Assembly: GCA_016703535.1 (NCBI GenBank)
Contig: JADJBV010000002.1
Coordinates: 2,294,001 to 2,358,000 of the forward strand
Direction: 5' to 3'
Source: Deltaproteobacteria bacterium
GTDB lineage: Bacteria; Myxococcota; Kuafuiibacteriia; Kuafuiibacteriales; Kuafuiibacteriaceae
DNA length: 64,000 bases
The translations under genes and the position numbers were made by a program. Shown here in pieces: positions 1-7,269 of the stretch (positions are counted from its first letter, which is position 1; each line of letters begins with the position of its first letter). The notes beneath the pieces are model-generated. The model did not search any database. It was not told where the DNA came from and worked only from the letters and a program-made list of their open reading frames with translations.

Positions 1-1814
1 CGCCAAAGTTCGGCGGCGATCCCAAAGCCGACCACCGGCCCTTCCCCTTCGGGCAACAACGAGTCGAGGGCCGACAAACAACGTTGGCGATCCCGCTCGT
101 CGCCGTCTTCGAGGGGCACCAAATAGGTGGTCAAGAGGTGGCGCAACAAGGTGATCCAGTCCGAGAGGGGCCGTGATCCCTGGGCCAAAAACCGGGCGTC
201 GGCCAACAGTGAACGCACCAAGGTGACCAAGCTGGCGGCGCTCTCCAGCCGATCGAAGCTGATGGGCAACGGCAGGTACCGGGCCGCACCTTGACCCACG
301 GGGGGCGCCTCGTCGTCTTGCCCCATAAACACGCCCAAAACGATGCGCCACAGGCCCTGATCCCAGTTGTAGAGATCTTTTTCGATATAGGTGTGTTCGT
401 GATCGTGGTGGTCGGCGCCATGCAACAAGGAGAGGGCCTCACACCACTCCACCCACTCTTTGGCGTTGGCCTCCGGGAAGCGGGCCAACACCAAGGGGTG
501 GGTCAACAAACGCAAGAGATCTTGCCGCGTGAAACGGGAGTGGGGCAGGGCCAACAACAGCTCCAGGGCCTCGACCACCCGGCTGGTGGCCGGCAAAGGC
601 ACGTCCAGGTGGTGGTGGGGGAGCTGGTGGGACTCGGCGAAGGCGGCGTTGAGTTGGGCCCGGTAACTGGCCTCGTCCCGGCGGGGCAACACCACCGCGA
701 TCTCGTGAAACCGCAGGTCGGGCCGGGCCTCGAGCAAGGCCCAGATCTGTTCGGCGATGATCTCGGCCTCCCGGCGCACCCCTGGGCAGGCGTGGATCTG
801 CAGGCTGTCATCGGGCGCCGGCGGATCACTTTGCCGTTCTTTCGCAGGCGCCCGCTGGAGGACGTCGCGTTGCAGCCGGTACAACACGGTCCCCGGCGCG
901 GCCCAAGGTTCGTCGAAGTGGGCGTCGAAGTCGCAGTCCGTCAGGTCGTCGTAGAGCCGGATCGACTCTCGCCCCGGCCGCCCCCAAAGACGGAGCGCCG
1001 GCGGATCGGCCTGGCTGCTCAGAGGTTCTTGGGCATCCAAGGCTTGGGCCCGGGGCCGCAACGGCAACTCCAAGGGGCGCAGCTGGGCCAGCCGCCCGGG
1101 GGCGACGTCCTCCCAAAACTCCAGGCAGGGGTTGAGGGCGTAGATCTCCAGCTCGGTGGCTTGCCCCAGGCGCAAGAAGACCTGCTTCAAGGTCGGTGAC
1201 CCCACGGCGACCTGAAAGAGGTGCACCCGAGGCGGGAGCCGGAGGGCACCGTCGAAGGCGTCGGCCAAGGTTTTGGCGTCGGGCCCGGCGCGGCGCAACA
1301 CCTCTCGGTAGAGGGCCGCTTCGAAGGCCTCGATCGAGGATCCGGTCGCGAACTTGCCGTGGGTCCAACCCGCCAACAGATCGGCCCGGGCCAAGACGTA
1401 TTCATCGTAGAGGCGCGACAACTCTCGGGCGAGCTGGGACCTCCGCAGATCCCGGGCCGGACCGTCGTGCCCCGCCACCTCCAGGTAGGCCCGCACCGGC
1501 CCCAAGGCGGGATCCGAAAGTGCGGTCGGGTCACTCAAGATCTCCAGCAACAACAGCTCGAAGCGGGACCCACCCAAGAGGTGGACCTCGGGGGCCACGT
1601 CGGCCAAGAAGTTGCGCAGGAAGACGAAGTTCAGGTTGGCCATCAGCCCGGTGGTGCGGGCCAGGCTCAACTTCAGGTGGGCCGCCAAAGCCTGGTGCGG
1701 GACGATCACCGTTCCGGCGACCAAGGGACCACGGACCCGCCGTTCTTCGGCCAACTGGGCGGCCAGGACCTCGATCAGCCGATCGGTCCGGTTGGAGTAG
1801 TGGAGGCGAATCAT
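1..1814 (-). CDS. recC: Exodeoxyribonuclease V subunit gamma (RecC), 5' part, runs off left edge
   Basis: The first 604 residues are visible; the C-terminus lies beyond base 1. RecC is the non-catalytic, Chi-recognising subunit of the RecBCD helicase-nuclease that processes double-strand breaks. The call rests on the N-terminus (MIRLHYSNRTDRLIEVL, then an IVPHQALAAHLKLSLA stretch and a TTGLMANLNF stretch), which follows the RecC family pattern of 'xxxYHSNRxxxL...Q..gmaqWL...lA...GIaAN..F'. Further in, 'HACPGVRREAEIIAEQIWALL' type sequence and 'LPRRDEASYRAQL' match the degenerate helicase core. The ATG at 1814 has no in-frame upstream competitor. It is divergent from the gene at 1895, with 80 bp between them. 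recB would be expected off the left edge. Presence of RecBCD rather than AddAB is inferred from this one subunit. Confidence 0.88.
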   Translation of the reverse strand, partial: MIRLHYSNRTDRLIEVLAAQLAEERRVRGPLVAGTVIVPHQALAAHLKLSLARTTGLMANLNFVFLRNFLADVAPEVHLLGGSRFELLLLEILSDPTALSDPALGPVRAYLEVAGHDGPARDLRRSQLARELSRLYDEYVLARADLLAGWTHGKFATGSSIEAFEAALYREVLRRAGPDAKTLADAFDGALRLPPRVHLFQVAVGSPTLKQVFLRLGQATELEIYALNPCLEFWEDVAPGRLAQLRPLELPLRPRAQALDAQEPLSSQADPPALRLWGRPGRESIRLYDDLTDCDFDAHFDEPWAAPGTVLYRLQRDVLQRAPAKERQSDPPAPDDSLQIHACPGVRREAEIIAEQIWALLEARPDLRFHEIAVVLPRRDEASYRAQLNAAFAESHQLPHHHLDVPLPATSRVVEALELLLALPHSRFTRQDLLRLLTHPLVLARFPEANAKEWVEWCEALSLLHGADHHDHEHTYIEKDLYNWDQGLWRIVLGVFMGQDDEAPPVGQGAARYLPLPISFDRLESAASLVTLVRSLLADARFLAQGSRPLSDWITLLRHLLTTYLVPLEDGDERDRQRCLSALDSLLPEGEGPVVGFGIAAELW

Positions 1815-1894
1815 GATCGGCCCGGCCCAGCCTATGCGACGCTCGGGCTTCCGGCGAGGCCGTTGCTGCGGATACCGTTCCTCTCGAGCTGCCG

Positions 1895-2266
1895 ATGGAT
1901 CACCCGAGTGCCTTGACCCTCTTCGTGTACGGGACCTTGATGCCAGGCCAGCGGGAGGCGGCGCGTTTGGGGCCGCTGCACCGCCAACGCCCGGCGTACA
2001 CCCCGGGGCGCCTTTATCACCTGCCCGCCGGGTACCCCGCTTTGGTCGAAGATCCAGCTTCCTGGGTCTACGGCGTGGTGGTGGAGTTGGCCGAACCCGG
2101 GCGGCTTATGGCCCTCGACGACTATGAAGGCCCCCTCTACCAACGGGAACCTTGTGTCGCTGTGACCCCCGAAGGTCCGGTCGAGGTTTGGTGTTGGCGA
2201 ATGCGCCTCGCGGATCTGCCGCCGGGCGCTCGACTCCTGCCCCAGGGACGGTGGTCCGAGCCCTGA
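1895..2266 (+). CDS. Gamma-glutamylcyclotransferase-like (AIG2/GGCT) protein
   Basis: The product is 123 residues, the usual size of a single GGCT/AIG2 fold domain. The substrate-binding loop is visible at residues 12-18 (YGTLMPG), followed by the typical 'GRLYHLPAGYPALV' strand-turn and by 'ALDDYEGPLYQRE', which holds the candidate catalytic glutamate of the family. Family members release 5-oxoproline from gamma-glutamyl amines or peptides, but the substrate here cannot be read from sequence. No signal peptide is seen, so it is probably cytoplasmic. It is divergent from recC and converges on the flavoprotein gene with only 12 bp between stops. Confidence 0.85.
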   Translation: MDHPSALTLFVYGTLMPGQREAARLGPLHRQRPAYTPGRLYHLPAGYPALVEDPASWVYGVVVELAEPGRLMALDDYEGPLYQREPCVAVTPEGPVEVWCWRMRLADLPPGARLLPQGRWSEP

Positions 2267-2278
2267 GCCGGCACGAGG

Positions 2279-2929
2279 TCACCGCCAGATCACCACCTCG
2301 TCGAGGGGCTTCTTCTTCAGATCGGGGACCCGACAACCTTCGGCCGGGTAGCCCACGGGGATCAACAGGTAGGCCCGCTCATGGGCCGGCCGCTCCAAGA
2401 TCTCGCTCAAGAAGGCCATCGGACTCGGGGTGTGGGTCAACGACGCCAGCCCCGCGTGGTGCAGCGCCGCCAACAACATCCCCGAGGCGATCCCGACCGA
2501 CTCATCCACGTAGTAGTTGCGTTGTCCGGCCTCGGCGCCCCGGCGGTGGGCGAAGACGGCGATCAGCGCCGGCGCGGTCTCCAAGAAGGGCTTTTCGGGC
2601 CCGGTCCCCAGGGGCTCCAGATCCTCCAACCAGCGCTCGCCGGCCCGGCCCGCGTAGAAGGTTCGTTCTTCGACCTCGGCCGCCTCTCGGATGCGTCGTT
2701 TGGTCTCGGGATCCTGCACCACCACGAAGGTCCAGGGTTGTTTGTTGGCCCCCGAAGGCGCGGAGGCCGCCGCCGCCAAACACGCTTGCAAGACAACTTG
2801 CGGAATTGAATCCGGCGCAAAGTCCCGGACGCTCCGGCGGGTCTGGAGCAGCTCGGTCAGCGCCCGGGCCCGGGCCTCCATCTCGGCCGCGGATCGTCGT
2901 GGATATTGGAGCGGGACAGTCGGGAGCAT
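2279..2929 (-). CDS. Nitroreductase-fold flavoprotein resembling iodotyrosine deiodinase (reductive dehalogenase IYD)
   Basis: The product is 216 residues. The nitroreductase FMN-binding start is at residues 31-35 (RRSVRDF), with 'SAPSGANKQPWTFVVV' after it. Compared with the general nitroreductases it follows the vertebrate IYD sequence closely: 'NYYVDESVGIASGMLLAAL', 'ERPAHERAYLLIPVGYP' and 'VPDLKKKPLDEVV' all have near-identical counterparts in IYD. The three residues that IYD uses to clamp the amino acid zwitterion (Glu157, Tyr161, Lys182 in human IYD) fall at the exact spacing here: E88, Y92, K113. IYD removes iodide from mono- and diiodotyrosine with FMN. Bacterial homologues are known, but their natural substrates are uncertain. 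No signal peptide or membrane anchor is present, so a soluble enzyme is expected. ATG 2929 is chosen because homology starts just after it. Confidence 0.85.
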   Translation of the reverse strand: MLPTVPLQYPRRSAAEMEARARALTELLQTRRSVRDFAPDSIPQVVLQACLAAAASAPSGANKQPWTFVVVQDPETKRRIREAAEVEERTFYAGRAGERWLEDLEPLGTGPEKPFLETAPALIAVFAHRRGAEAGQRNYYVDESVGIASGMLLAALHHAGLASLTHTPSPMAFLSEILERPAHERAYLLIPVGYPAEGCRVPDLKKKPLDEVVIWR

Positions 2930-2979
2930 CCCCCGTTCCTGACCTCCCCAGCGCTCCTGGGCAAGCGCCGCCATGCCCG

Positions 2980-3813
2980 TCAGCTGTGGGCGGCGACCAG
3001 GTCTTGGAAGAGCTGCTTGGCGTACCCCGCGATGAGGTCGGCCCGGTCGGTGCCGTTGATGATCCTTCGGGCGTTCCGCCAGTCGCTCTTTTGGTCGGTG
3101 AAGTAGTGCTCCAGGCTCTTGCCGGTGAAGTCCCCGCGCCGGGAGAGGCCCCGGGTCATGCCCTCGAACATGATCTGGGTGGCGACGTCGGGTTGGAGCG
3201 CCAACTCCGGGTGGCGCACGAGATCCAGCCCCAAAAGCCGGCCCATGGTCTCGTAGTTGGCCCGCCAGGTGAGCTGCACGTAACCTCGGCCGAAATAGGC
3301 CTTTCCGGTCTCGGGATCGATGCGACCGTAGGTCTTGCGGCGGCCCCGGCCATACTCCTCGATCGGCTGCATCTTCTGATCGGTCTCGTGGAAGGTGGTC
3401 GCCAACATGTACGCCAACCAACGCAGGTCGGTCATGCCGCGTCGCTCCCACTCGTTGAGGATCGTCTCCAGGCCCCCCACCTGACCGGGGCTCAGTCGCC
3501 CAGGGAACGGTCCGGCGCGGACCCCGTCATAAAACTTGGCCCGGTCGAAGCGCGCCGGATCGAAGTGCACCACCCGGGCGGGAGCGCTGGTCCTCGCCAC
3601 CGCCGGGCTGCTGGTCGGGATGCGTCGATAACCGCTGTTGGCCCGTCGGGCCCCACTTCGATAGTGGGTGGCCGCCGCCCCATCGGGTTGGGCCAAGGGT
3701 GCCGGTGGTTCCAGCGCGGCGGAGTTGCTGCTCCTGGCCGCTCCTGCTCCACCCGAGCGGGCGATCCGGGCGTTGGGGTCGGTGGAGCTCGAAGGGGTGA
3801 TGGTGGACGGCAT
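2980..3813 (-). CDS. Glycoside hydrolase family 19-like (chitinase/endolysin-type) protein
   Basis: The product is 277 residues. The first 80 are a low-complexity Ser/Ala/Pro/Arg segment with no Sec signal peptide. Residues about 85-270 form a GH19-like lysozyme fold: 'AYMLATTFHETDQKM' holds the His-Glu pair (H142-E143, candidate acid), 'YFGRGYVQLTWRANYETMG' is the hallmark central motif, and 'IINGTDRADLIAGYAKQLFQ' is near the end. GH19-like enzymes cut chitin or, in phage endolysins and secreted effectors, peptidoglycan. The lack of a signal peptide would suit a toxin-type or phage-type delivery route, but no phage or secretion gene is adjacent. The start ATG 3813 lacks a clear ribosome site, so the N-terminus is uncertain. 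Confidence 0.75.
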   Translation of the reverse strand: MPSTITPSSSTDPNARIARSGGAGAARSSNSAALEPPAPLAQPDGAAATHYRSGARRANSGYRRIPTSSPAVARTSAPARVVHFDPARFDRAKFYDGVRAGPFPGRLSPGQVGGLETILNEWERRGMTDLRWLAYMLATTFHETDQKMQPIEEYGRGRRKTYGRIDPETGKAYFGRGYVQLTWRANYETMGRLLGLDLVRHPELALQPDVATQIMFEGMTRGLSRRGDFTGKSLEHYFTDQKSDWRNARRIINGTDRADLIAGYAKQLFQDLVAAHS

Positions 3814-3955
3814 GACCGGGTTATCGGAGTGACCGTCCCATTGGGAGCTTGAGCCGCGTGTGCGCCCCTCCCGACCTACCAACGGTGGACCACTACACGT
3901 GGGTCCGCGGCCCGCGGGGCGCCGTCGTCGCCGCCGGGCCTCACCGACGCTCAGT

Positions 3956-4405
3956 TCAGCGACTGCGGGGGGACGTTCGCTTCTTGCTGAGCTTCTTGGC
4001 GGGCCGTTTGGCCTTGGGCTCGGCCTTCTCACCCGAGAGGATCGCGACCAACTTTTTGGGGGCGATCGCCCGGTAACTTTCGTCGATCCACGCCTGCAAC
4101 ATGGGCACCGGGACGTTGCGGCCCGAGGAGAAGCGGGCGCTGACCCAGCCACTTTTCCCGAGGCCATAACCGGTCGGTTCGGCGAACGGCAGCTCCAAGG
4201 CCAGGGCCCCCGAGCCCGGCAACTTCATCGACAAGGACAAGACGCCCCCCTCACTCGCCATGAACAGGAAGGTCTTGCCTTTGACCTTGAAGGCTCGGTG
4301 TCCCCAGGGCGCCTCTTCCGCCACCTCCGGGAAAGAGGCGGCGTGATCGGCCAAGGTCCGCTCCAGCTTGGCCAAGTCCGGCTTCAACTTTGCTCCGTCG
4401 CTCAT
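3956..4405 (-). CDS. MmcQ/YjbR family protein with basic tail
   Basis: The product is 149 residues. The CyaY-like YjbR fold covers residues about 10-120: 'FPEVAEEAPWGHRAFKVKGKTFLFM' and the closing 'WIDESYRAIAPKKLVA' are the two family signatures. The last 20 residues are Lys/Arg-rich (KAKRPAKKLSKKRTS) and could bind nucleic acid. The family is often called DNA-binding, but no activity is established. It lies 10 bp downstream of nothing on its own strand; the next minus-strand gene (a lipoprotein) begins upstream at 4844 and ends at 4416, so the two are probably cotranscribed. Confidence 0.8.
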   Translation of the reverse strand: MSDGAKLKPDLAKLERTLADHAASFPEVAEEAPWGHRAFKVKGKTFLFMASEGGVLSLSMKLPGSGALALELPFAEPTGYGLGKSGWVSARFSSGRNVPVPMLQAWIDESYRAIAPKKLVAILSGEKAEPKAKRPAKKLSKKRTSPRSR

Positions 4406-4415
4406 CGGTCACTCC

Positions 4416-4844
4416 TCAAGGACGGCCCCACTCCAGCTGCCGGATCCGGGCGGCCCCATCTTCATCGGCCACCACCACCGTGACCGCCTCCGCGAAGCCC
4501 GTGCCGGTGATCGAGACGTAGATCCAGCCCCGATCTTTGGCCTGTCGGTCCGGCCAACGGGCCAGGTGTTCGGTGTGCCCGGGCACCACGATCGGCCCGG
4601 CCCCGTCGCCGATCATCTCTTGGTAGCGGGTCCGCAACTTTTCGGGCGACCACGTCGCGGACAACTCGCGCCCGAGCATCTGGTGAGCCTGGTCGTAGCG
4701 GCCGCCCACCAGGTGTTCGGCGAAGGTCAGGCCGGTGCGGCGTGTGATCGCCTCATCGTCCGCGGATCCCACCTGGGCGCAGGCCCCGAGGCCCAGCGCG
4801 GACAACCCGAGGAACAGCCTACAAACGCCGACAGCGGCCCGCAC
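4416..4844 (-). CDS. Small lipoprotein with a DUF3887-like domain
   Basis: The product is 142 residues from GTG 4844, the only in-frame start that gives a signal peptide. The N-terminus is a lipoprotein signal: basic start, hydrophobic 'LFLGLSALGLGAC', with Cys as the lipidation site. The mature part 'FAEHLVGGRYDQAHQMLGRELSATWSPEKLRTRYQEMI' resembles the small DUF3887 domain found in secreted proteins of many bacteria, which has no assigned function. It ends 10 bp before the YjbR gene starts and probably shares its transcript. It is divergent from the kinase gene at 4932. Confidence 0.65.
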   Translation of the reverse strand: MRAAVGVCRLFLGLSALGLGACAQVGSADDEAITRRTGLTFAEHLVGGRYDQAHQMLGRELSATWSPEKLRTRYQEMIGDGAGPIVVPGHTEHLARWPDRQAKDRGWIYVSITGTGFAEAVTVVVADEDGAARIRQLEWGRP

Positions 4845-4931
4845 GGGCCGAGCATAGGGGCGCGCCGGTCTGCCGCCAAGGGCACACCCGCTTGATCCGA
4901 TCCGCTCAAGGCCCGGGCCCACCGCCCGATC

Positions 4932-6638
4932 ATGGGCTTGATGCCTCGCTCCCTCTCCGCTCGGATCCGGTGGGGCCTGTTGGGGGCGTGCTTCGGCGTC
5001 TGCTTCCCGGTGTTGGCGATCGCCATCCGCTGGGCCCAGCTGGGCCCCGCCGCCGCCACCTTGGCGTTTCAATCTGATCCACTGCTTTGGATCATCCTCA
5101 CGGCCCCCGTTTTTTTGGGGACCTTCGCGATGGTGGCCGGCCATCAGCACGACGGCCTGAGGTCCTTGAGCAACTCGCTGGAGGAGCAGGTCGCCGCCCG
5201 CACCCGTAGCCTCAGCGCCCTCACCGATCACCTCACTTTGATTCAGGACACCATCGGCGACGCCCTGATCCCGATCGATCTTCGGGGTCGGGTGGTCGGC
5301 AAACCTTCGGCGCGATCGGTGGAGTGGTTCGACGCCGAACCGAGCCAGGATCTGATCCGCCGTTTGGCCCCCGATGACCGGCGCTTCCAATCGACCTTGG
5401 CCCTCGGCCTTCTCCAGCTCGAGGAGGAGTTTTTGCCGGAGGAGGTCGCGTTGGCGCAGCTCCCGGCGGCGCTCGAGCGGGGCGGGCGGCACTACCACTT
5501 GGAGTACCGTGGCCTGCCAGCGGTGGAGGGGCGTCGTGCGCTGTTGTTGACTGTCTCCGACGTCACCGATCGGATCGAGGCCGACCAAGAACGGGCTCGC
5601 CGCACCGAACAACATACGGTGGTCGCGCAGATCCTACGCGACGCCGACGGCTTCCGTGCCTTTCGCGCCGAGGCGCGGGAGCTCCTCGACCTGGCCATCG
5701 ACGCCGACGAGGCTCGGGATCGAGGCCGCGCCCTGCACACCCTCAAGGGCAACGCCGCGGTTTTTGGCTTCGGCCGGATCGCGATGGCTTGTCAAAGGGC
5801 CGAGGACTACCTCGCCAGCCACGGCGCCGCGGTCCTCTCCTTGGAAGAGCAGGAGGCCCTGCGCGCCACCTTCCAGCAGAGCTTCCGCGAGGTGGAGCAT
5901 TTTTTACTCGAGGACGACGCCATTCGGGTCGCGCGGGACGAGGTCGCCGCGTTGTTGGCGACGATCCGCGATCGCGCCTCTTACGAGCAGATCGCCCAGC
6001 AGCTACAGGCCTGGTCTTTGGCGCCGCTTGGCCCGGTCTTGGAGCGGCTCGCTTCCCACACCCGTCGGCTGGCGGCCCGCCTGGAGAAGGACGTGGAGAT
6101 CGCAATCCTGCAGGACAACTTGCGGGTTGATGTCGGCTCTTACGGGGCGTTTTTCTCCAACCTGGTGCACGTGATGCGCAACGCCATCGATCACGGCTTG
6201 GAGTCGCCCGAAGAGAGGGTGGCCCGCGGCAAGCCGCCCCAGGGGCGGATCCAGGTCAAAGTGACCCGAGGTGCCGCCGGCCTGGAGCTGGAGGTCCAAG
6301 ACGACGGGCGCGGCATCAACTGGGAGGCGATCCGGGCCCGAGCCGAGGCCCAGGGGCTTCCGGCCCGATCACCCAAGGAGCTGATGGAGGCGATGTTCAC
6401 CGACGGGATCACCACGACCGACCGTCCCAACGACATCTCGGGCCGAGGTGTGGGCCTGGCGGCGCTCCGGATGGCCTGTCAGGACCTGGGGATCCTCCTC
6501 GAGGTCCACAGCGAACCGGGGCTCGGCACCACCTTCCGCTTTTCCCTGCCGCCATCCCCGGAGCTGCCGGCCCTCACCGAAGTGCCTCGGTTCGACCTCC
6601 ATCCAAGCGAACGTGGGGCCCCCCGGCTTCTGGACTGA
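4932..6638 (+). CDS. Membrane-anchored CheA-like histidine kinase (PAS, HPt, HATPase)
   Basis: The product is 568 residues. Two membrane helices (about 14-34 and 50-69) flank a short periplasmic loop. A coiled coil (75-98) and a divergent PAS-like region (about 105-215) follow. Residues 230-330 form an HPt domain whose phosphorylatable histidine is H269 in 'ALHTLKGNAAVFGF'. Residues about 385-550 form a CheA-type ATPase: N box 'VHVMRNAIDHGLE', G1 box 'DDGRG' (457-461) and G2 box 'SGRGVGL'. The order HPt then ATPase is that of CheA, but the CheW-binding P5 domain and the classical dimerisation domain are not seen. It probably autophosphorylates H269 and passes phosphate to a separate receiver, which is not encoded next to it. 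Confidence 0.82.
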   Translation: MGLMPRSLSARIRWGLLGACFGVCFPVLAIAIRWAQLGPAAATLAFQSDPLLWIILTAPVFLGTFAMVAGHQHDGLRSLSNSLEEQVAARTRSLSALTDHLTLIQDTIGDALIPIDLRGRVVGKPSARSVEWFDAEPSQDLIRRLAPDDRRFQSTLALGLLQLEEEFLPEEVALAQLPAALERGGRHYHLEYRGLPAVEGRRALLLTVSDVTDRIEADQERARRTEQHTVVAQILRDADGFRAFRAEARELLDLAIDADEARDRGRALHTLKGNAAVFGFGRIAMACQRAEDYLASHGAAVLSLEEQEALRATFQQSFREVEHFLLEDDAIRVARDEVAALLATIRDRASYEQIAQQLQAWSLAPLGPVLERLASHTRRLAARLEKDVEIAILQDNLRVDVGSYGAFFSNLVHVMRNAIDHGLESPEERVARGKPPQGRIQVKVTRGAAGLELEVQDDGRGINWEAIRARAEAQGLPARSPKELMEAMFTDGITTTDRPNDISGRGVGLAALRMACQDLGILLEVHSEPGLGTTFRFSLPPSPELPALTEVPRFDLHPSERGAPRLLD

Positions 6639-6689
6639 ACCTCGGCCCAGGACGTCGACGGGGGCGGGGCCGGCTGCTACCCTTTCTTC

Positions 6690-7265
6690 ATGACCGCGCC
6701 GATCGAGGCGGGCGAAGGCCCCACCAAGTTGGATCGGCGCTCCGGCTACGCCTTGACCTTCTTGATGTTGGCGGCCTTCGGCGTGGCGGGCCTGCAGCTC
6801 TACCAGATCGCCAGCGGCCCGCCGCCTCCTCGGCCCGGGACCATGGCCCCCAGCTTGGCGGCCCGGGGCCTCGACGGCCGTGAGCTCTCCTTGGGCGCAC
6901 TTTCGGGTCAGGTGGTGTTGGTCGACTTCTGGGCCACCTGGTGCCCGCCTTGTCGGGCCGCCATGCCGACGCTCCAACAGGTGCACCAAGAATACGGCCC
7001 CAAAGGTTTTACGGTCTTGGGCGTCAACATCGAGCCGGGCCTGGAGTCGACGGTGAAGGCCTTCATGCAGAAGGAGCGGCTCACCTTCCCCAGCCTGGTC
7101 GACGAAGGCCCCTTGGCGCCGGCCTGGGGCGTCTATTCCTACCCCACCTCTTTCCTGATCGGGCGCGACGGCGCGATCCGCACCATGTACCGCGGCCCAG
7201 CGTCCCCCGGGCGCCTGCGGAGCGACATTGAAGCCGCCCTCGCGGGGACGCCGCCGGCGATCTGA
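6690..7265 (+). CDS. TlpA-family membrane-anchored thioredoxin-like protein
   Basis: The product is 191 residues. One N-terminal membrane helix (about 20-40, YALTFLMLAAFGVAGLQLYQ) anchors a periplasmic thioredoxin fold. The redox motif is WCPPC within 'VDFWATWCPPCRAAMP' (about residues 86-90). The cis-proline loop 'SYPTSFLIGRDG' follows. TlpA/ResA proteins reduce periplasmic disulfides, often for cytochrome c or oxidase assembly. It starts 51 bp after the kinase gene and is followed by a GTG start 4 bp beyond its stop, so it is probably cotranscribed with the next gene. Confidence 0.88.
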   Translation: MTAPIEAGEGPTKLDRRSGYALTFLMLAAFGVAGLQLYQIASGPPPPRPGTMAPSLAARGLDGRELSLGALSGQVVLVDFWATWCPPCRAAMPTLQQVHQEYGPKGFTVLGVNIEPGLESTVKAFMQKERLTFPSLVDEGPLAPAWGVYSYPTSFLIGRDGAIRTMYRGPASPGRLRSDIEAALAGTPPAI

Positions 7266-7269
7266 GGCC

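Noticed and set aside
291..1199. A 302-codon plus-strand frame opposite recC
   Set aside because: Low-complexity Gly/Gln/Val composition, no family, and RecC motifs are on the other strand.
4932..6638. The kinase as a chemotaxis CheA
   Set aside because: No CheW-binding domain and no methyl-accepting proteins or other chemotaxis genes nearby.
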